64,000 nucleotides of DNA, taken from Zanthoxylum bungeanum (Eukaryota; Streptophyta; Magnoliopsida; Sapindales; Rutaceae). The number at the start of each line of letters is the position of its first letter. Within the stretch, counting starts at the first letter, position 1. Position numbers and translations under genes: made by a program. Location: positions 62,001 through 126,000 of the forward strand of contig SKCR01035541.1 in assembly GCA_019454045.1 (NCBI GenBank), in the 5' to 3' direction. The notes under the pieces were generated by a model. The model ran no database searches and had not been told where the DNA came from. It was given only the letters and a program-made list of their open reading frames with translations. Positions 1-12,294 of the stretch are shown here, in pieces.

Positions 1-3000
1 CTCATATCATCATCATCATCATCATCATCAAGAAAAAGAAGATCGATCACAAGCCACAGCCATGGCCATGGGAAGCTTCCTTTAGGCAATCTTGGTTGGC
101 CTATCATTGGAGAATCCTTAGAGTTCATTTCTTGTGCTTTAACAGATCGCCCTGAAAGTTTCGTGGACAAACGCCGTTGCATGTAAGCAAAGTTATATTA
201 ACACAAAACCCATATGATAATTTTTAATTTTTTTTATATAATATATGCTTTTTGATAGGTATGGTAAGGTGTTCAAGTCACATATTTTTGGGACACCAAC
301 GATAGTATCAACAGATGCAGAAGTGAGTAAATTTGTTCTACAAAGTGATGCTAAGGCTTTTGTGCCGTTTTATCCAAAATCACTCACTGAGTTGATGGGA
401 AAGTCCTCTATTTTGCTCATCAATGGAGGCTTACAAAGGAGAATCCATGGACTCATAGGATCTTTCTTCAAGTCTGCTCACCTCAAAGCTCAAATTACCA
501 GAGACATGGAGATTTATGTTCACAAATCAATGGAGAATTGGACACAAGATCAGCCCCTTTACATTCAAGATGAAACCAAAAATGTATTTCTCTTTCTCTT
601 TCTCCTTTTATTATTATTTTTTTCAATTTAGAAATCTGAAGATATTGAATTATAATTAACTTAATGGAAAGTAAATTAAAAGTCCATATAGACAACAAAT
701 AAAATTTGGAACTAATGTTGAGTTAAGTTTGAATTGATTATTGTATTAATACTTGGCACAAACTCAGTTCAAATCCTAATCCCAAAAGATAAATGACATT
801 TCTCTATCTTGTTATCTCTTTTTCCCCAGGCCCCCTCTTGTAAAAATAAAGCATTGAAGTTTGAATTTATCTCTAGCTTTTACTTAGTTTTTTTTTTATT
901 ATTTTTTTTAAAAAAATATTTTTTTGCATCTTCTAGTCAGGATGACCGGGCGAAATCTGGACGTTAATCGGTACTGTTTGACACTGTTTTGTGTTGTCAT
1001 TTAGCATATCCGGACGAAATTCGATATAAGTATCACACCAGAAGACGACCCATATATATATATATATATCCCAGTTGTTTATGGGGGTCACAATAATTTT
1101 GCATGAATCATATTGTCTAGGAAATTAGATCACACAATAATTATGTCACATAGTCCTTTTCAAAAGTTACTGAGAAAAAAAACCTTTTGTGTCTGCAGAT
1201 TGCCTTTCAAGTACTAGTCAAAGCATTGATTAACTTGGATCCAGGCGAGCAAATGGAGCTTCTCAAAAAACAGTTCCAAGAATTTATCTCAGGCCTCATG
1301 TCTTTGCCTATTAACATTCCTGGAAGCCAACTTTATAGATCACTACAGGCAAGTCAAAATTAATTAAAAATTAAAGTAAATTAAGTCATAAATATGCATA
1401 TGGAATGAAAATTATTTTTGGTTAATTTTCAGGCAAAGAAGAAGATGGCTAAGTTGATACAAGAGATGATTAAATCTAAGAGGGATGGTGGCATTTCATC
1501 AAATGCTCCGAAAGACGTTATCGATGTGTTGTTGATGAACAATGCAAGTGATCAGCCATTAACAGATGAGTTAATTGCTGATAATATGATTGATATGATG
1601 ATTCCAGGGGAGGATTCAGTGCCTGTTCTTATGACTCTTGCTGTCAAATATCTATCCGATTGCCCTGCTGCTCTTCAGCAATTGACTGTATGTCTTGTTC
1701 TTTTCTTTTTGGAATTATTAATTAATCAGCAAGATTCTTATTTTATTTTATTTTATTTTTTACAAAAATTGTCAGATTTATCCAATAGTATAAGCAAAAA
1801 GCAAGTCGACTCTAAGATTTATGTGGCTTTAATCAAGCCTCTCAAAACGAGTCACAGGTCAGGTCAAAATTATCAATTAATAAAAATGCCAGAAAGAATT
1901 TGATTATCTAAAAATTTTCTCCACTTGATCCATTTAAGATCAAATTTATCAATTAATAACAGTCTCTCAGAGGATAGTGGCCTCTATTCACTATCCCTCA
2001 TTTATCCATTTACAACCAAAATGTTGACTAAATTTTTATTATTTTTGTTTCTATATTACTATCATTAAGTCATTGTTGGTTTGCTTGTCATATTACACGT
2101 GTGAAACAAGCACTTAATTTCTAGGTTTTGTCCACACTCTTTATTAGTAGCTACATATGAAAGCAACTCCTCATCAAATATTAATTAGAATCATAATATA
2201 CATGGGGCCCATAATTGTACAATTTTCAATTTTGGGGCAAGATGACCAATTGATATTTTGTTGCTTCTTGTTGCTCTTACCATATATATCATCTGTAGCT
2301 ATTAATATTATTAGCATTAGTATCAATTATTAACTATTAATTTTTAAATATTTTCATGATCTGATCAGGATGAGAACATGAAGTTAAAAGAACAGAAAGC
2401 TCAGCTTGGAGAGCAATTATCTTGGAGTGATTACTTATCTTTACCTTTTACACAAACAGTAAGTTTATATATTTTCACACAATAAAAATTATCACATGTT
2501 AATTAATGTTTAATACCATAACTTAATTAGTTGCTGTGTAAACATTGATCATCTGATCATGAACAGGTGATTACAGAGACTCTAAGGATGGGGAATATTA
2601 TAATTGGAGTGATGAGAAAGGCCATGAAAGACATTGAGATAAAAGGGTATCTAATTCCAAAAGGATGGTGCTTTTTTGCATACTTTAGATCTGTTCATCT
2701 TGATGAAAGTAACTATGATTGGCCTTACCAATTCAATCCATGGAGGTGGCAAGTAAGTAGCCAGATAATTTAATTGATTAACCCCACCTTAATTTATTTT
2801 TTGGGCTGATTTTTTTTTTTAAATAGATTTTAATTAAGTTTAATTTAATTATATTAATTGAAAATTCACACAGGACAATAAAGACATAAGCAACAGTAGC
2901 TTCACTCCTTTTGGAGGTGGACAAAGACTATGCCCTGGCCTTGACTTGGCCAGGCTTGAAGCTTCCATATTCCTGCATCACTTTGTTACTCAATTCAGGT

Positions 3001-3889
3001 AATCAAATTAATATATAAATAAAGCTCGACGGTACGAGAGAAATATATTGAAAATAAAATGGAAAATGACACCTAAAAGGGGTTGTAACGAGCCTTGCCC
3101 AAAGTATGTAAAAAGAAAAAAAAATTGTATGCATGTGGTGGTGTAGGGTTCAGAATCTCACATTGAAGTTTTAGGTTCGAATCCAGAGAGTGTGTTTCTT
3201 GTAAGAGTCTGAGACAGTCAGGGTTTTACCTACTCCGCTTAAGCCAAAAATGATGATTTGACGGCTGGATTTTCAACGATTCAGGAAAAAAAATGTGGCT
3301 TTCTAACAATTCTTCTCAATTTAATGATATTTATACCCATTAAATTGCTAACTGTAGCTATAGATTCACAATTATTTTTCTCTATATTTCATTTTCCAAG
3401 TGGATCAGCTACTCAATGTGAGCAAACACACCAAATCCTAACCAAAAAAAACACGAAACCAGTACCCACTTTCAGCTTATTAGCAAGAAACTCATACTCA
3501 TTCACAAGAAATCCTTTCGGCTTACTAATTAATAGTGATATTTATTGTGAACCATCCAATTTTTAGGTTACCTGTTGATTAAATTGACACATCCAATAAA
3601 TCCTTGACTAGTCAAAATGCATCATAGATTAGCCTTATCACAAAAATAATAAAAGAAAATTAGGGTTTGCTAGGGTTTCATCCCACATGTATATCTGATT
3701 GGTCAAGCACTAATTATTTGACTGCTTTCTTTAAATGTTGAAAAATCAATCTTATGAAGATTACAAGTTTGGATTCTTGTTAATTAAAATATATGCAGGT
3801 GGGTAGCTGAGGAAGATACAGTTGTCAACTTTCCCACTGTAAGATTGAAGAGAAGAATGCCAGTTTGGGTCAAAAAGAGAGAAGACTAA
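1..3889 (+). CDS. CYP90D1-like: CYP90D1-type cytochrome P450 (brassinosteroid C-23 hydroxylase family), 5'-truncated by window
   Basis: Eight exons can be joined in frame: <1-182, 259-583, 1199-1348, 1433-1687, 2369-2458, 2567-2752, 2874-2998 and 3799-3889 (TAA). They give about 467 residues; the hydrophobic N-terminal anchor lies upstream of the window. Seen motifs are a proline-rich LPLGNLGWP start of the globular domain, the I-helix region MIPGEDSVP (exon 4), the K-helix ETLR (exon 6), FNPWRW and the haem loop [10 protein letters not shown] (exon 7). The exon pattern and text match CYP90D, an ER-bound monooxygenase that hydroxylates brassinosteroid precursors at C-23. No stop or frameshift breaks the joined reading frame, so it looks functional. 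Intron 3 (1349-1432) has a GC donor in an AG/GCAAGT context. Intron 7 (2999-3798) holds a SINE. CYP90C is the main alternative; D fits the exon text better. The 5' end cannot be judged. Confidence 0.93.
1349..1432 (+). other. GC-AG intron (intron 3 of the P450)
   Basis: Exon 3 ends CTACAG and the intron starts GCAAGT; it closes with TTTTCAG before GCAAAGAAG. Only this junction keeps the conserved S-L-Q-A-K-K-K run. AG/GCAAGT is the usual form of plant GC donors. Confidence 0.8.
3128..3293 (+). mobile_element. SINE copy inside P450 intron 7
   Basis: It is a diverged member of the tRNA-derived family seen at 5.6 and 7.1 kb. It has a head with GGTGGTGTAGGG (A-box side), a B-box-like GGTTCGAATCC, the conserved body word GTAAGAGTCTGAGACAG, a tail ending near GATTCAGG and a short A-run. 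No clear target-site duplication was found, which fits an older insertion. Its sense orientation in the intron leaves the splice sites untouched. Confidence 0.8.
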
Positions 3890-5607
3890 TTAATTTAATT
3901 TAGATCATTATTGGAGCCTGTTATTTAAATTTACTTTGGCGGCCAACAAAAGTTCAAAGAAACTTCCATAAAATGAAACAGTCAACAAGAAAAGACCAAA
4001 CAAAAGCGAATAAAATTAGGGTTTTGGTCTCAATGCACACGTGTGGGGAGTACTCAATAATTAAGGGTTTTGGTCTCAATGAGAAAGCTGCTGACATATC
4101 TCATATATCAATTGTATTATTTATTTTTATGGGGAGTACTCAATAATAATAATATTGTTATATATAATTATCTCTATTTGATGATCAAAGTTTGATCAAT
4201 ATTTCTAATTGATAATTCTTATAATCTTCTCCTTTCCCTCCCATTATTTTTAAACTTTTTAACATACATGCATAGAAGAAACTTTCTAATTTTATTCTTC
4301 TGGGAAAAAAATGATATCGTCTTTTATCGATTATGATGATAGGTAAAATACTAAAACTCAACATAAATTGAGGGGATCAAATTGCATAATTTGAAATTTT
4401 ATTAATACATATAGAAATATTTTTAAATTTCTAAAATTATTTCTTATAAAATACATGCTATCATAAATTTAAATATTCAAACTTTGTAAGGGCCAAGGCC
4501 CTCTTAAGAGTTTCGCCCCTGCTTGAGTATGATTAACATAGTAACAACATATATACTTATAATATGATGTATATGTGATTAGGGTGGAACTATATATATA
4601 TATATATGTTTTTAAAAGGAAATATCAATAATTTAATTGAATTTTATCTACTTATGTAAATTTACATTAATAGCCCGGCCCCTTTGATTATAAGTTTCAT
4701 GTTTTGAGCCCTCGAGTTTATAATTTCTCAATAATGATCCATTGAATCGATATCCTAATTACTATGACTATAAAAAGTGAGTCTGGAAATTATAATAATT
4801 AAGGCAAGTAAAGACTAAAGAAATTTTTTAATATAGACTGAATCAAACATTTAACTCGATTAAGCAATTCACAATTTTGATAAGGATGGTTGGAAAAAAT
4901 TTAGAATTTGTCCGAATATGCCAAGTCAAAATGATATCGTTTTGAATTTGATTTATACGGACATCAATTCGGACAAAATAATTTTTCCATTTCGAATTGC
5001 AATCCACAATCTTATTTTCCAGTGAAGCTTCATCTATAAATGGTCCAATGATGAAAATATTGGTCGATTGATCTAGTAATTATACACAGAGCTAATTCTT
5101 TAAGTTTTGCGGGTCGCAAAATTGTTCAAATACATGCATGCATTCTTAATTTTAAACAAAAAATAATATGGATGCTATTGCTATCTTTATCAAATCATTA
5201 TATTATATTTCGTGCTATTTTGAAATTTTTATTATATGAAATGACCTATAGATATATTGAAAACAAACTTATACATCATGAAGCCGTGTTTGGTTTCTAC
5301 ATTTTATACAAATTATAGTGATAATATTATTATAATTATGGTTTAATCATTTTATAATTTGTTGTTGCATTAGACAATTACTTCCTATAAGATAAGAATG
5401 GACTTTTTCTTTATAGTTTTGTTCTTTATGATTTGGAGATTAGTTTTCCACTAATAGATACTAAAAATAATCAAACTATCAATTTCGATCAACTTGGAAA
5501 AAATTGAAAAAGATAAAGGGAGAATCATTAATATAATTCATTCATATTCATCAAATTAAAACCTGGTTTTAAAAAAAAAATGAATATGAGGCGGCAAACA
5601 TTTAGAC
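3890..5607. other. AT-rich intergenic DNA, no gene seen
   Basis: No convincing coding frame or RNA gene. The P450 3' UTR and terminator lie at the left. Two short words (GGGTTTTGGTCTCAATG and GGGGAGTACTCAATAAT) are each present twice in an interleaved order between about 4018 and 4155, a small local duplication that also contains a CACACGTGTG word. A (TA)n run lies near 4589-4606. Confidence 0.6.
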
Positions 5608-5622
5608 AATGACAAATATTTG

Positions 5623-5812
5623 GTCCCCAAGGGGTGTGGCTTGGTGGTGTAGGGTCCAGGATCTCACCTTGAGGTTCTGGGTTCGAATTCAGGGGGTGCA
5701 CTTCTTGTAAGAGCTTGGGACAGCCGGTGGTTTTACCTGCGCCGCGGCCCAGAATGGGTGGTTTGGTGGCGGGGTTTCCATCGTTTCCAAAAAAAAAAAA
5801 AAAAAAAAAAAT
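5623..5812 (+). mobile_element. tRNA-derived SINE with poly(A) tail
   Basis: The body starts with TGGCTTGGTGGTGTAGGG (A-box region), continues to GGGTTCGAATTC (B box) and a non-tRNA part with GCGCCGCGG, and ends CATCGTTTCC plus about 24 A. It is bracketed by AATGACAAATATTTG (5608-5622) and AATGACAGATATTTG (5813-5827), a 15 bp target-site duplication with one mismatch. The internal Pol III promoter, A-tail and duplication define a SINE mobilised by LINE machinery. This is the best-preserved copy here. Confidence 0.92.
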
Positions 5813-5947
5813 AATGACAGATATTTGATTAGTAATTATATATGTTATAGGTAGAATTCAATTTATATTATGATGATAAAACAAAACTATCGCCTTCCTT
5901 ATCGAACATCACTATTAGTATTGCGATTAGCCTCATTAATGTTAACA

Positions 5948-6125
5948 TTTGTTTTTTAAATCATTGGAAATCTCACCCTCAAACTGTTTTTTCAAATTTA
6001 AGGGGAGTAGATAAAACCTCCAGCTGTCACAGGCTCTTATAAAAAACGCACTCTCTAAATTTAAACTCAGAACCTCAAAATGAAATCTTGAACTCTACCC
6101 CACCAAGTCACGTACTTTATGGACC
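5948..6125 (-). mobile_element. SINE, same family, inverted
   Basis: Read on the minus strand it shows GACTTGGTGGGGTAGAGTTC, AGGTTCTGAGTTTAAAT (decayed B box), ATAAGAGCCTGTGACAGC and a tail ending in an A-run. Flanks ATTAATGTTAACA (5935-5947) and ATTAATATTAACA (6126-6138) form a 13 bp duplication with one mismatch. Confidence 0.85.
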
Positions 6126-6488
6126 ATTAATATTAACACAATGACTAAATCACCATGAATTAATTGTCTAAAAAAGATAACCAACCTCATCTGTTTGATT
6201 GTCGCGTCCTCATCCACACAAAAGTATCGTAAATTAATTAACATAAGATCTTTTTTAATCAATAGTCTTTGTAATTAAAGATTGGACAAAAACTTGTTTA
6301 TTGCAACATAACCATTTAGATATTTGTTGTAATGAAGATTTTTATTGTTAACAATTTTGAAAATTTAATTGATGTGACTATGGTTTAGATTGGAAACGAT
6401 TATATGTCAAATAGCTTAAGGAAAAATGAAACTATGATCAAGGAATTAATGACACTCCAAATTTTATAAGCAAAACTAAATGAAACTT

Positions 6489-6631
6489 TTTTTTTGGAAA
6501 TATTGGAAATCCCGTCGTCAAATCACCCGACCCGGATTTAAGTGGAGCAATTAAAATCTCGTATAATCTGGATTTAAACCCATGACCTAAAGGCTAACCC
6601 AACACCATCAAATTTCATCTCTTGCGGACAG
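6489..6631 (-). mobile_element. SINE, same family, inverted, diverged
   Basis: On the minus strand it carries GGGTTTAAATCC (B-box-like) and a 3' end reading GATTTGACGACGGGATTTCC followed by an A-run. Flanks CTAAATGAAACTT (6476-6488) and CTAAATGGAACTT (6632-6644) form a 13 bp duplication with one mismatch. The middle has drifted more than in the other copies. Confidence 0.8.
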
Positions 6632-7058
6632 CTAAATGGAACTTGGTCCATGGTTACTTGCCTCTCTCTCAAAATTCAAGGTTTAATGACTAAGGTGGTT
6701 TTTTGTTACATTTAGAGTGAATTTTTTTAGAATTAAAAAAATATATTTTGGAAATATTTTGGAAAAAATAAAAATTTAAAAATTGAGCTTTTAGGAATAA
6801 ATATTGGAAATATTTTATACAGAGTTAAATTGTTTATAATACATTTATTTTATTTTACTATATTAATTCATTTATTTTATAACACTTTAAAAAAAATTAT
6901 CCATTAAAATAATTTGATAATTTTTAATAAAAATTTTCATTAACAACCAAACACTAATTTTGTATTTTTGTAAATCAAAAACTCTATTACATGAAACGGA
7001 GCGTAAGCCTTGATATTGAAACTTTGTGCACAAACAGAGAAACAAGTACGCAACAACT

Positions 7059-7225
7059 GTACCCAAGAGGTGTGGCTTGGTGGTGTAGGGTGCAGGATCT
7101 CACCTTGAGGTTCGAATCCAGGAGGTGCACTTCTTGTAAGAGCCTGGGACAGTCGGTGATTTTACCTGCGCCGCGGCCTAGAATGAGTGATTTGGTGGCG
7201 CGGTTTCCATCGTTTCAAAAAAAAA
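7059..7225 (+). mobile_element. SINE, same family
   Basis: It is nearly the same as the 5.6 kb copy but lacks a few bases before the B box (AGGTTCGAATCC). It ends CATCGTTTC plus A-run. ACGCAACAACT occurs at 7048-7058 and again at 7226-7236, a perfect 11 bp target-site duplication. Confidence 0.92.
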
Positions 7226-7265
7226 ACGCAACAACTATTTAATGTAAGAAAAGATGAAGATGGTA

Positions 7266-7690
7266 CAAACCCAATGACTTATAAAAGGGCTTAAACCCCC
7301 AATTTATGGACTTTATTCCCGCCCATTGATCCAATATGTTTTCAAACTAAGGGCCGAAACCAGAGGTTGCTTGCTGCTGCCAAGGAAGAGCTTCATTGAA
7401 TGAATCTTGTCATTGCTGAAATTGATGCAAAATTGGATTCCTTATTAAGAACTTATGCATGCTAGATTTGTTATTAAGTTCCTTATATTTGTACATTTAT
7501 TTTTTTTTTCTACTTAAATTCTATACATTTCCTGCTACTCGAAGTTGAGTACATATAACCTCAATCTCGAGCTAAAACCAAAACCAAGACCTTCTTTTAC
7601 AGAGCTTCTGTTAATTATGAAAAGAAAGCAAACTTTGAACTGATGGATCAGAGACAGGCAATGGAGAAGAATTTGGTTTCCATGGCTCTA
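7266..7690 (+). pseudogene. Partial decayed copy of the FLX-like gene (promoter fragment plus exon 2/intron/exon 3 pieces)
   Basis: The left part (about 7266-7345, AAAGGGCTTAAACCCCCAAT) matches the upstream region of the FLX-like gene at 46465-46545. It then jumps to exon 2 text (GCTTGCTGCTGC..AAGAGCTTCAT, cf. 47688 on), jumps again to TTATGCATGCTAG (cf. 47990 on), and runs through the intron into exon 3 (GAAAAGAAAGCAAAC, GACAGGCAATGGAGAAGAAT, cf. 48150-48210). Retained intron sequence means a DNA-level duplication and not a retrocopy. A CGA codon has become TGA (CTTCAT TGA ATG), so it cannot encode the protein. At least two internal deletions separate it from the parent. Confidence 0.85.
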
Positions 7691-8016
7691 TTTCCTGGAA
7701 GTTGATAATTTACATGCTTAGTGCAATCGAAGCCTATTTCATGGAATTGAAGACTCTGCATCAACATGTCCAGTTGACACATCGAACAAGAAGACGCAGA
7801 ATGCTAATGGCTGCAATTATGACTAAAGAAATTTGACCATTGCATTTGATACACCACAAATGACATTATATTGCATACACTTGAAATTATCTACAAGCAT
7901 ATAACAAACAAACTCTCTATATCCCATAAGGGATGAATTGGATAATGACATAATATTGCGGAAATAAAAATTTTTGCCGATTTTACGCTACTAAACTACT
8001 AGCTTTATTAATTTAG

Positions 8017-9422
8017 TGATAAGTGTGGTTTATACCCACTTATTCGGGGCATTCTTAGCTTGTTATTTTGTTATATTTCGATATATTAAATATCATTTAT
8101 ATTTTATTTCATGTTTTATTTGTAGGAGCATTAATACATGGATCCTGAGAAAATTACGCGTGTTTTGGGAACTTTCAGGAACACAGGACGAGCACATGAG
8201 CATTGACAAATCATCAGGGGCCATGACGCCAAAATCACATACAGCTCACAGAGGACATGGCGCCACTCACATACATAAGCAAGGCGCCATGGCGCCAATT
8301 TAATTGAAATAAAGGTAGCGCCATGGCGCCACCCATATTAACATCAAAGGCGCCATGGCGGCTCCTCGTCAAATCATGCCATACATTTTACAGAGAGTTA
8401 GGCGCCTAGGCGCCCAATTAAGGAGCTGAGGCGTTGCGTACTTGACACGTTCCAGGATTTAATTTTAGGGTTTCTAATATCCCTAATGATATCCAATGAC
8501 TCCCTGCCTCCACTATAAATATATCAGTTCGTCCAATACTCAGAGGGAGGCTAATATAGAGCACAAAACACAGAAACAAATATTTTTAGAGATCCAAGGA
8601 GAGGATTGAAGAGCAATAATGGGAGATTAAGGCGATGAAGTCCGAGGATGAAGAGATTCAATTCGGGTTTTATCTTCTTGTTTCTTTCTTAGAACTCTAA
8701 TGATTTCCATTAGATTCATGATTTGTTATTCATTGTTTTTATCTTTTGTCATGAACTAAACTCCTTAATTTTGGAGAATGATGTAATCTATGCTTGAACC
8801 TTGTTTTTGTTTGTCGATTTTGTTATGAAGTTTTATTGATTTATTTATATTCTTTTGAGTTTAATGCTTCTTGATTGTTGGCCACAATTTGAGATGATGA
8901 ATGTTTAGAATCTATCACTCGAGAGAGAGGATTTTGAATAGATATAAAGAATATGACCTAGGATTTTATAGAGTTCGAGAGAATCTGTAGTCCTTTGAAG
9001 TCGTTAATATAGAATCACAAATCGTAATGAGTTGTTAACTATTGGATTTTTATAGAGATATCGAAGTCTATAGTTGATGATATTTTCACTCGGCACTCGA
9101 AAGAGGGAATGGATATTTTAGGATCTTGACTTATAAACAATATAACTAAACAAAGATTAATTGGCATGACAAATACATATGAGACAGCTAGGTGAAATCA
9201 GGATCCAGAATCTCTATCGTATTAGTTCCTCATATCTAAATATTTTTATATTTTATTTATTTATTAAAAATCTTTATTATTTATTTTCTAAATAAAGTTA
9301 GGATTATCAATTGTAGTACTTAGTGCGAGTTAACGCAATCCCAGTGGGTTCGACACTCTTAACTCATTTATACTAAAACTTGACACCGTACACTTGCGGT
9401 ACGATATAAAAATATCACAACA
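8017..9422 (+). repeat. 5' LTR of the gag-only element
   Basis: TG..CA ends. A TATA box (TATAAAT, 8514-8520) lies about 500 bp in, downstream of a cluster of self-complementary GGCGCCATGGCGCC words between 8220 and 8420. Confidence 0.9.
8220..8420 (+). repeat. GGCGCCATGGCGCC palindrome cluster in LTR U3
   Basis: Perfect or near copies of the 14 bp palindrome occur around 8222, 8258, 8283, 8312 and 8348, plus GGCGCCTAGGCGCC near 8402, in otherwise AT-rich DNA. The 3' LTR repeats the cluster near 12495-12690 with some copies mutated. Confidence 0.8.
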
Positions 9423-9428
9423 AGTTTT

Positions 9429-9446
9429 TGGCGCCGTTGCCGGGGA
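9429..9446 (+). other. Primer binding site, tRNA-Asp type
   Basis: TGGCGCCGTTGCCGGGGA is complementary to the 3' end of plant tRNA-Asp including CCA. It lies 6 bp after the 5' LTR. Athila-type elements use this primer. Confidence 0.9.
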
Positions 9447-9603
9447 TTGTTTGTTTAATTCACATTAATACTACTACCAAGTAATCTTAGCTTTAATTTA
9501 GATTTTTATCTTTTATTTTAGTCTTGTATTATTAATTTTTATTTTTAGTTTATTATTATTTATTGTTTTTTGTTCTTTTCTTTTGCTTTTGGTGCTTCAG
9601 TGA

Positions 9604-10986
9604 ATGCGAAAATCCACAAGTCTCGACTTGCTCCTGTTTGATCCTGAAATAGAAAGAACTGCGAGGAGACTAAGAAAAGAAAGAAAAATTGAAAAAAAAA
9701 CAATGGCAGCTGGAAACATAGAGAACAACCCACGCCAGGTGGCAATCAGAGATCACTTCAAACCGGTCATTGATGATATCTATTCTGGGATTGCCCATCA
9801 ACCAATCAACGCCAACAATTTTGAGTTAAAACCTGCATTGATCAACATGGTACAAAGGAATCAGTTTGGGGGTTCAGCTGTAGAGGATCCGAACTTGCAC
9901 TTAAGGATGTTCCTGGAGATCGCAGATACTATAAAGATAAATGGCGTGAGTAAAGAGGCTATCAGGCTACGCTTATTCTCATTCTCTTTACGGGATAAAG
10001 CGTGGGATTGGCTGCAATCAATACAGATGGGGAGTATCATGACATGGCAAGACATGACCACAAAATTTCTTGAGAGGTTCTTTCTACCAGCTAAATCAGC
10101 TCAACTGAGGGCAGAAATCAGTATATTTAAGCAGCTGGAAACTGAGACTCTGTATGAAGCATGAGAGCGCTTTAAGGATCTACTACGTAGATGTCCACAA
10201 CATGATTATGCATATTGGGTCCAGATTCAATTGTTATATAATGGGTTGAATAGTTCGAATAGAACTGTGGTTGATGCAGCAGCTGGGGGAGCTCTATTCA
10301 AGAAATCAGCTGAGGAAGCGCACAATTTATTGGAAGAAATGGCCATTAACCATTATCAATGGCCAAGTGAACGCGCTACGGTGACCAAGTTGGCTGGAAT
10401 ATATGAAGTAGTCCCTCTTGTGGCACTAACAGCTCAGATTTCCACCTTAGCCACTAAAGTAGCAGCCCTGACAAATCCACGAGTATCATCTATTGAATCA
10501 GCGGCATCTACAAACATGCAGTTATTGGAAGGAAACCCAAACTTTGAGCAAGTCCAATATGTGAACAATAGAAACTTCAACATCTATAGAGGAAATCTTG
10601 TGCCTAACCGTTATCATCCAAACCTGTCATATGCTAACATAGAGAATACCTTGCAGCCTTCTTCTGGTTTTGACTATCAAAGAGTTGAGCATAAATCTTC
10701 CTTAGAAGATTTCGTGAGCACGTTTGTTGCTAGTACTTCAGCGAGATTCGAGAAGACTGAGTCAAGGATGAACAATATTGAGACACACATGGAAAATATG
10801 GAGGCCACAATGAAGTCCTTAGAAACACAGATTGGGCAGATTACGTCCTCCATAACTAAGCAGCAGTATGGATATTTGGATAAAACTGCCACAGCCTGCC
10901 AAGTTATCTTTTTCATGTCAAAACAGTCAGTGGATACACAAGAAGAAGCTACAATGACCACCATTTGGGTGGTTGCGTCTGGCTGA
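9604..10986 (+). pseudogene. gag: Retrotransposon gag, one internal stop
   Basis: A gag-like protein starts at ATG 9604. It runs 186 codons to a TGA at 10162 and goes on in the same frame to 10986. The region FLEIADTIKINGVSKEA followed by LRLFSFSLRDKAWDWLQ is the Retrotrans_gag core of Athila/Tat elements. The stop replaces what is normally a W, C or R codon (EA*ERFKDLLRRCP). A coiled-coil-like stretch (NNIETHMENMEATMKSLE) lies near the C-terminus. No zinc knuckle is visible, and neither is protease. The product would assemble particles in cis or be dead, depending on readthrough. Confidence 0.85.
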
Positions 10987-10989
10987 AGA

Positions 10990-12279
10990 CGTTAAACTTA
11001 GCGCTAGCGGAGAGGCAACCCTTGCATTTACTTGCATTTATTTATTTTCTTTACTTTTAATTTATTGTGTGCTATTTATTAATTTGCATGTTATTTATGC
11101 AAGTAGCACGAGACACACAACGCCCGCGCAATCAAATTCTAACCAGCAAGAGTCTGATCAACTCCATGCACGGTAGTGTTGTTCCTCACTCTTGTTCTTT
11201 AAATTTTTATCTTACATTGAGGACAATGCAAATTTTAAGTTTGGGGGTGTGTGCATGCTGTTTACTTGCTATGTAGTTGTTTAAATTTATTGAAAAAAAA
11301 ATTGTTTTAATCTTTGATAGTAAAGCATAAATCCTGAGATAATATTGTTTGTTTATGGGTGAAATGTTAGAAACGATAAGTGCCCAATTTACTTTTATCT
11401 GATGCCTTGAATAACTGATCTATGTTAGACTCGTAAACACTTAAAAATAGGTTTTTAGCAGTGAAAACTTAAGTAGTTGACAAGATGACTAGTTAAAGAA
11501 ATTGCATGTCGATGAATGACCGTTTGCTTAGATATCTATCTTGATTTGCTAGTGTTATGAAGTATGGTTTAGCTAAAAAGAAAAATGTCTCTAAAGAAAG
11601 AAAATAAACCACCTATAACCGATAAGCGTGAAGCTACCCATGGGCGAGTATTAGGACCACCATGAGGAGAAATGCTACCTTAAAGGGTAGGTGAGTTGAA
11701 AAAAAAAATGCAAAAATGAGAAAAGAAAAAAAGAGACAAGAAAAGAAAGAAAAATCATACCATACTGAGCACGAAATAAAGCAATTATAAAGCATAATTG
11801 AGATATCTAGGTTGGTTTGACCCATCGATTCCAATTTTTAGACAAAATCATTAAGTTGGCTTACTTAGGATCAAAGTTGTGACTGAACCTTTACACACAC
11901 ACACACACCGTGAGTCTAGCTTAGATAATTTATTCAAGAATTTGGATTCGAGTTGCAATTGCGTACTTTGAAGGTTCTCTAATTTCATTTATAAGCTTTC
12001 TTTGAGGAAAATTGTATGCGTAACTATCAGGACTATCTATTATTATTTTTTATATTTTTTGCATGATTGTGTGTGAATGATGTTTGTGGGTGTCGTCGCT
12101 GTAAGCCCTCACGAGACTATAACTCGTCCATTAGGGCCGCCTAGGGGTTTAAAGGCTTATTGCATACGCTAAATACAATCGTGATCCATACGAAAATGGC
12201 TTAGTTAATTTAGTTATTTTTAATTATTTATTTGAATTTAGTTTTTATTTTATCTTTTGCTCGGGACTAGCAAAACCTT
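10990..12279 (+). other. Non-coding interior of the gag-only element
   Basis: No pol or env frame is present. A decoy polypurine word AAGTTTGGGGGTGTG sits at 11236-11250, about 1 kb before the real one, as in many Athila relatives. A short (CA)n run is near 11893. The sequence is otherwise AT-rich. Confidence 0.75.
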
Positions 12280-12294
12280 AAGTTTGAGGGTGTT
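12280..12294 (+). other. Polypurine tract of the gag-only element
   Basis: AAGTTTGAGGGTGTT directly abuts the 3' LTR start TGATAAG. Confidence 0.75.

Noticed and set aside
1061..1078. (TA)n and similar runs near 4589, 47111 and 56189
   Set aside because: Ordinary microsatellites in introns or intergenic DNA; no wider structure.
5623..7225. tRNA genes suggested by A- and B-box words
   Set aside because: No cloverleaf or anticodon stem forms, and A-tails with target duplications show SINEs.
6991..7242. 83-codon plus-strand frame
   Set aside because: Almost entirely SINE sequence.
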